64,000 nt of DNA, from positions 276,557,482 through 276,621,481 of the forward strand of contig CM069432.1 in NCBI GenBank assembly GCA_035610365.1, in the 5' to 3' direction. The notes under the pieces are model-generated. The model ran no database searches and was not told the DNA's origin. It saw nothing but the letters and a program-made list of their open reading frames with translations. A program made the position numbers and the translations under genes. The DNA comes from Aquatica leii. Lineage: Eukaryota > Arthropoda > Insecta > Coleoptera > Lampyridae. Positions 56,527 through 64,000 of the stretch are shown here, in pieces; within the stretch, counting starts at the first letter, position 1, and each line of letters begins with the position of its first letter.

Positions 56527-57490
56527 TTAAAAGACTGATAAACAAGGTATATAAATTCCACAAAGACTTAAACTAATTCTTCGAGATTGTACGCAATTGT
56601 ATTTTGTAAACACAAAATTAACAAAATTCTCCTTTACTCTTAACTCCCTGCATTGGTCCCTCATGTGCTTAAGGTCCTCCGTCTTTTCTCCATATAGTCT
56701 GCACATCTTTTCTTCCTCTTTTGTCCAGTATTTATTTCCTAACTGTTCGTTCCCACATCTGAACCTTGCTATCATTTTTTTCTTTTTCCTGCTTTTATTC
56801 CCTTTCCCCTTCATATATTCTGGCACCCTTCTCTCTTGATATTCTTATAATTCACATTATTTCTGCCCTCTTTTATCTTTGTCATTCTTTCCTCTATTTT
56901 GCATTCGGTTCTTTCTCTCAGTTCTTCCTCGTATTTTATAGCCCTTTTTCCTGTCTCTACTCTAATTTTTTCTGCCTGCATTTTCTCTCTTATAATGTAC
57001 CCCGGTGTTCCTCTGGCTACCCCTAATACCCAATCCCAGTGTTTTTCTGTATACGCCAACGACTACACCTTCACTTTCTCTAGTACTATCTCTCCTATCT
57101 GTAGTCCTCTCATTGTCTCCTCTAAATCCCCCGTATATACTTTAAACAGACTTGGGCTCAGTGGGAATCCCTGTCTCAACCCTCTCCTTGTAACGAATTT
57201 CTCGCGCTCTTCTCAATTCACTTTTACCCTGCTTCTCGTTTTTTCGTACATTTCCTTCATTCTTTCTATTAATCTTTTATTTATTTTTTTTCTTCTCATG
57301 TATTCCCAGATTTTTTCCCTGTCCACTCTATCAAAAGCTGCTTTTAAATCTACTAACAGTGCCACCATTTTCCTTTTTTTCTCTAGCTCTCTATTCACTA
57401 AGTGTCTCAATATATCTATGTTGTCTATCACTCTTCTTCCCTTTTTGAATCCCGCTTGTCCGTCTGGTACCAAACTCCTTTCTACTGTTT
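56527..57490 (-). pseudogene. LINE reverse transcriptase remnant in the Foldback interior
   Basis: On the minus strand: LVPDGQAGFKKGRRVIDNID, ILRHLVNRELEKKRKMVALL, VDLKAAFDRVDREKIWEYMR (first catalytic Asp), RRGLRQGFPLSPSLF. The YxDD segment is deleted. The C-terminal region RFRCGNEQLGNKYWTKEEEK then CRLYGEKTEDLKHMRDQCREL has the Cys/His pattern seen after RT in a LINE group common in insects. Frame changes occur near 57213, 56811 and 56600. Confidence 0.75.
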
Positions 57491-57598
57491 GGATAGTAGG
57501 AAAAAATTATCTTACCGAATACACGAATGTTTCAAGCTTGTTTCTTTAATGTAATAACTCTATGACAAACTTATCTTGGTATTATCAATGCTCTAGGG

Positions 57599-58343
57599 CA
57601 GGGATGGGCAAACTTTTACTTACGCGGCCAAATATTTACAAACACAATCTATGGAGGGCCAGGTTTTCAATTTTTGACTATATATTTCTATTTATACAAA
57701 ATTGAATAACATGAACTATAGATATTCAAGTCAGGTACTGGTACTTTATAAAATAAGAAATAAGGACATAACATTACATAGATATTTATTGCAGGTAGTC
57801 TATAAAATTATTTAAGTTTACTGCGACGTTCCAACTATGGCCGCGATAGTCCTTGTGGAAACATGTGACATATGATACTGTTTTTGTTTCTCCATAACCT
57901 CATCAAAGGCTGGCTCCATTTGCGATGCCGAAAATTTTAGCAATGAAAAAAGATGATCATCACTAAGTCTGTTGCGAAGACAATTTTTCTTAATTTTTAT
58001 AATTGAAAATGTTTGTTCGCACAAATGAGATGTGGCGAACATAGTCATTATTTTTTGTTGTGAGTGACTATTAGGATATTGCAACTCAGGTAAAAGTAAA
58101 AACCAAGTTCCGACTGGTTAGGGTTGCGGGCTGCGCTGTGTGTAGGCGACTTTACAAAACAACGCAACCGGGTTCGCCTCTCCCACCATTCTCGCGATTG
58201 TTACTCAAATGCAAGCGCAAGACTGCACTTTTGTTTTCTAATTTATGTCATGTTATTATCCACTTCTGAGTCCATGTCGCGGGCCGGACTGCAACCATTC
58301 GTGAGCCGGAGATGGGCCGCGGGCCGTAGTTTGCCCATCCCTG
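57599..58343 (-). mobile_element. Internally deleted hAT element with 8-bp duplication
   Basis: The element begins CAGGGATGGGCAAACTTTT and ends in GTAGTTTGCCCATCCCTG, giving perfect 15-bp terminal inverted repeats. CTCTAGGG flanks both sides (57591-57598 and 58344-58351), a perfect 8-bp hAT target duplication. Only 745 bp long, it keeps the 3' end of a transposase gene on the minus strand (57818-58084). It inserted into the interior of the Foldback-like element. Confidence 0.93.
57818..58084 (-). pseudogene. hAT transposase C-terminal dimerisation domain
   Basis: The frame reads IMTMFATSHLCEQTFSIIKI, KKNCLRNRLSDDHLFSLLKF and ASQMEPAFDEVMEKQKQYHM: the hATC domain of the ZBED/GTF2IRD2-like hAT group ('GS.Y.CE..FS.M...K...R..L.D.HL...LR.A'). 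Only this last 88-codon part of the transposase remains, so it cannot catalyse transposition. The frame itself is uninterrupted. Confidence 0.82.
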
Positions 58344-58352
58344 CTCTAGGGG

Positions 58353-58850
58353 TATTATAGGTGAAAATACCAATCGATGTGGTATTCTCGCGGTATTTAG
58401 ACACTTCAATCGCAAGCGTATAGAAATTTTTTTTTTGTTTTGATTATACATACATAGAAATATCTAAATCTTCTGTTTATCAAAACTAATGTGTAAAGAG
58501 CTTACATATTTAATGTTTACTCATCAAATCTAAGGAGTGCAGCGTCGCTCACACATTCGTGTATGTGCCATATAAAATTGAAGGCATTTTAATTAGATTC
58601 CTAACCCATTATTTAATTTGTCTACAACTTAAACGACATAGTGTAAAACTCAAATTAGTACAATTCTGTGTTTCCAATAGTGAACTAAAATAAAAAATAT
58701 TTATATATTCAATAAGCATAATTTGCAAGATATGAGATACTACCTAACACGCTCCATTTTGACAATGAATGACCACAAAAGAAAATGAGAAAGATACCAC
58801 TAAGCTAGAAATGCGAACTAAATATCATCGAAACTCATGATGAATGACGA
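58353..58850. other. Right interior of the Foldback-like element
   Basis: AT-rich with no coding similarity. It separates the hAT insertion from the right inverted repeat. Confidence 0.35.
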
Positions 58851-58852
58851 TT

Positions 58853-59255
58853 GGTAGTCGTTATGGTCGCGGTGGCTGTTGTGGTCGCGGTGGCCGTTGT
58901 GGTCGACAAAATAGGTGGCCGTTGTGTTTATGGTGGTCGTTGTGGTTACGAGCAGAGGTGGTCGTTATAGTCACAGAGGTCGCTGTAACTGGCGTCGGCA
59001 GTTGATTTTCAGATCAGGCGTCGGTGGCCGTTGTAGTCGCGGTGGCCGTTGTAGTCATGAAGATAAGTGGCCGTTGTTGTCACGGTGGCTATTATGGTCA
59101 AAAATTCAAGTGGCCGTTGTGGTCATGGTGGTCGTGGTGGTCGACAGAATAGGTGGCCGTTGTGGCTAAAGTTGGTAGATGGCCGTTATGGTCACGGTGG
59201 CCGTTGTTGTCGCTACACTTCCGGGTGGTCGTTATGGCAAGTGGCCGTTGTGGTC
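58853..59255 (-). repeat. Right long inverted repeat (18-bp units)
   Basis: The same unit as the left arm in opposite orientation (GGTGGCCGTTGTGGTCGCG). It shares the irregular spacer words with the left arm and has its own additional word (GATCTGAAAATCAACTGCCG on the minus strand). Fewer clean inner units than the left arm. Spurious open frames as on the left. Confidence 0.92.
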
Positions 59256-59799
59256 ATGCCCCGTTTACTTATTTGTGTTTGTTTAGATAATGATGGTAAG
59301 TATTGGTTCCGTCAATACTAAAAACTAAAAATTTATAGTAAAATACGAAATTAATAAGATTAAAAAGAACAACGTATAAATAAAAAAAATACATTTTTTA
59401 TTAAACTTAATAAAAATAGAGTTGCAAGTATTATCTTAAATATTGATTGGTTTTGTAGACGTACAGAAATTTATAAATAATTAGCCTCTTTGTATACTAC
59501 TAAAGTGTTTAGCAAGTCTAATTAAACAGATAGTTCATGCATATCATAAATATTTTAATAACGTCTCATTTACAACGTTGAAGGTAATATTTTATTTAAA
59601 CGACGCTTTTATAATTAAGTATTCAAATATATACGTACATATATGCAACATATCAAACGCGACTGTATTCTATACGTTAACGCTGTTTTTAAACATGTTT
59701 TGTACATATGTATTGATTATTTAATTGTTTTTTGAAACAAAATATATGAAACAATAATACTTAAATTTAAAATTAACGTTCAATACTATTATACTAAAA
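59256..59799. other. AT-rich spacer without recognised features
   Basis: No coding similarity. If the Foldback-like element inserted into the gypsy LTR, the rest of that LTR should begin here, but nothing identifies it. Confidence 0.35.
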
Positions 59800-61262
59800 T
59801 GCCAATTTCTATCAACGTGTCTTTTTTACCCCAACCATTACGTTGTTGTAGAGTGTTTAATAATTCGCGATTCCACAGTTTCCAAAAATTTTGATGCAAC
59901 GCTTAAACTCGTTGCCATCGAGATAAGTGGGATATATTTAAATCGAAAACATTCTTTTTGTAAAAAGTACCTAGTGGCTCTATCGTTATAAAATGATTAG
60001 CTACAACAGCTTGTAAATCGTTAGGGTTTGAACTATTACCAGATAATGGACGTGAATTTAGTAACGACTCTGTTTGTGTACAAACGGTTACTGTTTCAAA
60101 AGTAAAAATTTAATTGCCTATTATTTTTGTTGAATGAGTTTTAACACTTTTGATACCAGCTTCCCATAAGCCTCCCATATGCGGGCTAGCTGGAGGATAA
60201 AAACTGCATTTTGAATTTTCTTTCTCTACTTTAGTTTGTAGGTACTGCATTAAAATTTTGTTAGAACCAACAAAATGAGTACCACAATTGCTATAAAGGT
60301 GAATACATTTTCCTCGTCTTGCTATAAATCTGCAAAAAGCAACTAGAAACTTTTCTGCCGATGAATTTGATGCCAATTCTAAGCGAATAGCTTTCGTTAA
60401 GAAACAAACAAGTAAGCACAAATAAGCTTTTACGATTTTTGCACCTCGTAATCTATTCATTGTAATTAAAAAAAGATCTCCAAAACCAACATCTACAATC
60501 TTGAAAGCTTTTATTTCCGATACTCTTTCATAAGTTAAATCCCCAATATTGGTGGAGAAAACGTACTAGGTTTAAATCGAAAGCATTTATAACAATTAGC
60601 TAATACAGATTTTATTACACGGTGAGCAGATAGAATCCAAAATTGACAACAAAGTATAACCCTTAAAGTAGCGCGACCAAGATGTAGCTAAATATAAAAA
60701 TGTGTAATGATAAATTAGTAAGAATTTTTTTGTTATCTAAGAATGTATTCAATTTTCTAATTGAATTAGAACACAGTTTGCCCATCTGCATTTGTTTGAT
60801 ATCACTACTAAATTCAATTTGTTAAATTACACGAATTAATATTACTAACAAATTAGAAAGTTCTTTTGTAGTAATAATTCTTAACGATCTATTTCTACCA
60901 CAATACAAACTAAACCTAACACAAATGCAAATAATTCTTTGTAATTTTAACAAAGAAGATTATCTATCTATTATTTCTACAAAACTTTCATTAAAATCAG
61001 TTAATAAACATGTTTCTTGATTTATGTTTTTATTCGTATCCCAGTGTTCAATTTGACACGTCCAATTTAGGCCAAATGGGCCCTGTCCACCATAATAAAT
61101 TATTTAAAAACTTTGACGGCAACAACCCTCTTGAAGCACAATCCGCGGGATTATCAGCTGATACTACATGCTTCCAATGATTTCCTGGATGTAGTTTGTG
61201 AATTATTGAAACTTTGTTGGCTACAAATGTTTTCCATTTATACAAAGGAGCTTTAATCTAAG
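59800..61262 (-). mobile_element. BEL/Pao retrotransposon: RNase H end and integrase, broken
   Basis: On the minus strand in order: YKWKTFVANKVSIIHKLHPG, ADNPADCASRGLLPS, LWWTGPIWP (RNase H end); EFSSDIKQMQMGKLCSN; LHLGRATLRVI, CYKCFRFKP (integrase zinc region); RLRGAKIVKAYLCLLVCFLT, LYSNCGTHFVGSNK (catalytic Asp changed to Cys/Asn context), FYPPASPHMGGLWEAGIKSV (catalytic Glu). The C-terminal part follows (PNDLQAVVANHF, LSRWQRV, LLNTLQQRNGWG). This is diagnostic for BEL/Pao. The rest of pol lies at 62540-62945, separated by an inserted LINE. Several stops and shifts. Confidence 0.88.
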
Positions 61263-62300
61263 ATAAGATACTTTCGAGTTCGTTTGCGACTGGAAACCTC
61301 TAGCCGTCGAACGTTGGAAAATGGCATCCCCCAAGGTTCTACCCCGAGCGTCACGCTCTTTGCGATCGCCATCAACAACATTTGCGACAATTTAAACCAA
61401 AATATCGGTCTCAGTGTTTACGTTGACGATATCGTAATTTTGCTTTCCGGTCCTCTGAAGTCAGACATAAATCGAAAACTTCAGGAGGCAATCGACATCT
61501 TAGTGGCGTCGGGCGCAGAAAGAGGGTTTAAGTTCTCTAGTTCTAAAACGAAATGTATGCATTTTTGTAATATGCACACTCCACACTACACACCATGCAT
61601 GATAATGAACGGCCAAATGCTTCAATGCGTACACGAAGTAACTTACCTTGAACTAACTTGGGACAATCGTCTGACTTGGAAAAGTCATGTCGAGAAAGTC
61701 AAGATTAAAGCCAGCAGGGCGTAAATCTCATTAAATGTATTTCACACACCAAATGGGACGCTTGCAGAGATCAACTTCTCAACCTATACAAGTCCCTAGT
61801 ACTATCAAAATTAGATTATGGTTCGATCGTTTACGGTTCGGCAGTACAATCAACTCTAAATACCTTAAACGCCATTCATAATGCAGGTATCAGGTACGCC
61901 ATTGGAGCTTTCTACACGACACCTAGGCAAAGTTTGTATGCAGAATCGGGCATTCTACCGCTTACAATTAGGAGAACCATATTGGCACTTTCATATATAA
62001 ATGAAATTAGAATATAGGGAAACCACAACTTTGTCAAGACCAGCGCTAGAGAGCAACCCAGAACTATCCAGAGACGTCAATTACACTCCCTATTTTTACA
62101 CGGCGCTCAAAAAAGCAGACGACAATTCTTTTACTATGACAGTCGAACACCACAGCTACGTACCAGATGATCCACCATGGCGCAGAGGACATGTTATAGA
62201 GCTCCAAATCACTAAAGCCTAGAAACAACAATTCTTATCTTCTGTTACTTTTGGAATCTCCAAATCTAGAAGAAATCAGAAATGAATGTGGTTTTGAAAA
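61263..62300 (+). mobile_element. Jockey/CR1-type LINE fragment inserted in BEL/Pao
   Basis: Frame 61284-61724 reads RTLENGIPQGSTPSVTLFAI, GLSVYVDDIVILLSG (YVDD active site), RGFKFSSSKTKCMHFCNMHT and EVTYLELTWDNRLTWKSHVE. After a shift it continues with LLNLYKSLVLSKLDYGSIVY, TPRQSLYAESGILPLTIRR and PPWRRGHVIEL near 62175. 5'-truncated and missing the RT N-terminus and most of the RNase H region; about four frame breaks. It interrupts the BEL/Pao RNase H region in the opposite orientation. Confidence 0.8.
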
Positions 62301-62539
62301 TAAATTTTTAAAGGATATGCTAGAATATGACGTACAACGCGCAAAAAAAATTTAAATTCTTAGGCGAGTGTGGCCTACTAAGCAAAATATAGCAAAAAAA
62401 TATAATAAGATAAAGACAAGAAAGTGCTAAAAGCCTCTAAGAAAAAATACTACTTGCGAATCAGACCACATTATTAACTTAACTAAAAACTAATTTTATT
62501 AACAAAAGCTATTTTTAAAAACGAAATTAAAAACGTGGA

Positions 62540-62945
62540 ATCGACATTTTTTCGCTACTATCGCAAAACCCATGCTTTTTACAAATTGTAGTATTGTTTA
62601 TAGGCAAAACACGCGGTATTGCAATTTGTTTTAAAAAAGGTAACTCAAATTGATAAGAATTCCATGTTTCCCTAATATCTGGAGGAACTGTATCATGCCA
62701 ATCCAATTTTAACATTCATAATTTTTGTATCAAATTTTTAGCAAAAACAACTAACGGCGATAAAAAAACCTAATGGATCAAAAACAGCAATATTAATTTA
62801 AAGCATCGAGATTCTTCTATTGAATGACACCCTGTAATTACGTCATCCACATAAACGTCCGACTATAACAGTTTTGCGGTTATTGCATTTAAATGTTGCT
62901 ATAGTTAGTGGTTTTACTCTCTAAAATGAAAAAAATTTAAAAGAA
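62540..62945 (-). mobile_element. BEL/Pao reverse transcriptase C-terminal fragment
   Basis: On the minus strand: NIAVFDPLGFF, then MLKLDWHDTVPPDIRETWNS, YQFELPFLKQIAIPRVLPIN and KHGFCDSSEKM. 'FDPLGF..P' and 'LDWDD.LP..I...W' followed by 'HGFCDAS..AYG' mark the RT-RNase H boundary of BEL/Pao. It is the part of pol that should immediately precede the piece at 59800-61262; the intervening RNase H segment was lost with the LINE insertion. Confidence 0.82.
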
Positions 62946-63137
62946 CACCAATATCTATTTCATAATAGCTGAGTGAAGCCAGCGCCAGTTTGGGTTCTTG
63001 AACGAACTAAGTAAGTTAAGAACAGACGGGCGATGCTAAGTAGATAAACAACACACCACATACGAGCTAACACAACGGGTGCCACCACACAATAGAGGAA
63101 ACACAACAAGAACAAGAACAGCAGAGAGAGGTAAAAC

Positions 63138-63865
63138 ATGGAAGAATTAATAGGTAAAGTTAGCAATAAACTTGAAGCAATAGATGAAAGGAACAAACCT
63201 ATTGAAACAAAAATAAACGCCCTACAATTAAAAATACAAAATGTAATCAAAAACTCTAAGAAATGAATGAAAAACTAAATGCCCAGCTTATAGAACAAAA
63301 TATAAGAATGGAATCACTAGAAAAAAAATACGCAAAAAGAACATAATTATACAAAAAATAAAAGAAAACGACAATGAACAGGAACCAATACTGATGGAAA
63401 AAATCCTAAGCAAAATGGAAATAACATTAAACATGGAAACGGAACTCTGCGAGATATAGAGAATAGGTAGGAAATCACAATAACAAGGGAAAAATAAACC
63501 AGTTATTATAGAATTTAACTCATGGAATAAGAAAATAGAAGAAAATAACCTACATGAAAAAAGCAAAAACAAAGCAATACAAGGCAAATCCTATCGGTAA
63601 TAAACTAATAATAAATGGAGAATACTACACACTCGAGCAATTACAACAGCAAGAAGAAAATGAGAACGAAGAGGCGAAAAGCAAGAAACGATCAGATTAG
63701 AGAAAACAGCAATAAAAGATTACCTCAAGAAACAGAAAATTCAAAGCTATCAGGAAGCAAGACTGTATGGGCACAAGATCTACTAGCGTGGCGTCCAACG
63801 ACGATGAACGAAACCAAACCAAAAAACAAGATGCGTAAACAAAAAATACAAAAAATAAAAATATG
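63138..63865 (+). pseudogene. LINE ORF1 (coiled-coil RNA-binding type), frameshifted
   Basis: Starts MEELIGKVSNKLEAIDERNK, a heptad-rich helical start. After a shift near 63260, MNEKLNAQLIEQNIRMESLE then continues the coiled coil. Beyond it are NIIIQKIKENDNEQEP and, later, YKANPIGNKLIINGEYYTLE, which resemble the C-terminal RNA-binding region of insect LINE ORF1 proteins. At least three shifts and stops. Confidence 0.6.
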
Positions 63866-63919
63866 ACGACAATGGCGAAAAAATCGAGAAAGAGCAAAAA
63901 GACGAGAAAGAATCAAAAT

Positions 63920-64000
63920 ATGGCAAGATTAGAAACATGGAACATAAAAACATTATTAGAAATAAGAAAGATGGAAGAAGTAAATAAGGAAATGCAAAGA
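63920..64000 (+). CDS. LINE ORF2 endonuclease N-terminus (partial)
   Basis: The last 27 codons of the window read MARLETWNIKTLLEIRKMEE and onward. 'L.TWNI.TLL..GKMEE' is the first strand of an EEP-type endonuclease with the catalytic Asn in TWN, as in insect LINE ORF2. It is open to the window edge; its integrity beyond cannot be judged. Confidence 0.65.
   Translation, partial: MARLETWNIKTLLEIRKMEEVNKEMQR

Larger units (their letters stand above)
55491..59255. mobile_element. Foldback-like element with long repeat-built inverted ends
   Basis: The two ends are inverted copies of each other: left 55491-55960, right 58853-59255. Read inward from either side both start GAC(T/C)ACAACGGCCACTTGCC and then share the same irregular landmarks in the same order (GAAGTGTAGC, CTACCAACTTT, CTATTCTGTCGACCA, GACGCCAGTTACAGCGACC, CTCTGCTCGTAACCACAA, CTATTTTGTCGACCACAA). 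Long inverted repeats made of short tandem units are the hallmark of Foldback/Galileo-type elements. The 2.9-kb interior holds a LINE fragment and a hAT element but no recognised transposase of its own. No target duplication was seen. Confidence 0.7.
62950..64000 (+). mobile_element. LINE with coiled-coil ORF1, running off the right edge
   Basis: A G/C-richer leader (62960-63137) precedes a Lys/Glu-rich ORF1 and then the start of an endonuclease ORF2 at 63920. Only the 5' end of the element is in the window. It lies directly against the BEL/Pao fragment. Confidence 0.7.

Noticed and set aside
56597-57549. Long hydrophobic plus-strand frames (Phe/Leu/Ser-rich) that look like membrane proteins.
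   Set aside because: They are the antisense of a Lys/Glu-rich LINE reverse transcriptase on the minus strand.
62960-63897. Several hydrophobic minus-strand frames near the right edge.
   Set aside because: They are the antisense of the Lys/Glu-rich LINE ORF1.
1-64000. CRISPR arrays, operons, bacterial promoters or phage-type systems.
   Set aside because: Introns, LINEs and LTR elements show a eukaryotic genome; the only regular short repeat array (18-bp units) lacks spacer structure and forms an inverted pair.

Overview
The window looks like an intergenic-rich stretch of an insect nuclear genome, possibly a beetle. The DNA is strongly AT-rich, introns are 47-73 bp, and the repeats are typical of arthropods (Ty3/gypsy, BEL/Pao, Jockey, RTE and R1-like LINEs, Penelope-like, piggyBac, pogo, hAT, Tc1, MULE). 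The order assignment is inference. No RNA gene or CRISPR array was seen.

The only genes that look intact are three small secreted Kazal-type proteins, all on the + strand (5935-6493, 21059-21555, 45386-45859). Each has the same three-exon layout with the same intron phases: a tiny first exon opening the signal peptide, a central exon with a variable low-complexity linker and most of the Kazal domain, and a short last exon with the sixth cysteine. They form a tandem family spread apart by 14-24 kb of transposon debris.

Layout: 1-3.3 kb, decayed gypsy element cut by a Tc1 fragment; 5.9-6.5, Kazal 1; 7-8, a MITE and a dispersed repeat; 8.7-13.8, pogo element with TA target duplication and a 2.48-kb piggyBac element nested inside; 14.4-15.9, an unnamed repeat and a MULE transposase; 17.2-19.0, hAT remnant; 19.9-20.6, Penelope-like GIY-YIG end; 21.1-21.6, Kazal 2; 22.2-31.8, gypsy gag/protease scrap, a transposon-associated gene split by an RTE LINE, and a broken spliced DDE-type gene with a solo LTR in its intron; 32.1-34.3, a cluster of AACATGTT palindromes and a gypsy pol with a nested solo LTR; 34.5-38.8, R1-like LINE, repeats and a TTAA MITE; 38.9-42.1, Jockey-like LINE; 45.4-45.9, Kazal 3; 47.2-52.9, a second Jockey-like LINE and a 1.19-kb solo LTR; 54.2-55.5, gypsy integrase followed by a macro-domain coding region and a putative 3' LTR; 55.5-59.3, a Foldback-like element whose long inverted repeats are built of 18-bp units; 59.8-64.0, BEL/Pao element invaded by two LINEs.

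The most interesting observations are the OARD1/TARG1-like macro domain lying between a gypsy integrase and a putative polypurine tract/LTR; the Foldback-like 3.8-kb element; the rapidly diverging Kazal trio; and an unrecognised conserved reading frame carried by a dispersed repeat (38.1-38.6 kb and 42.6-42.8 kb). All transposon genes seen here are broken by stops, frameshifts or deletions, except possibly the LINE running off the right edge, which is only partly visible.
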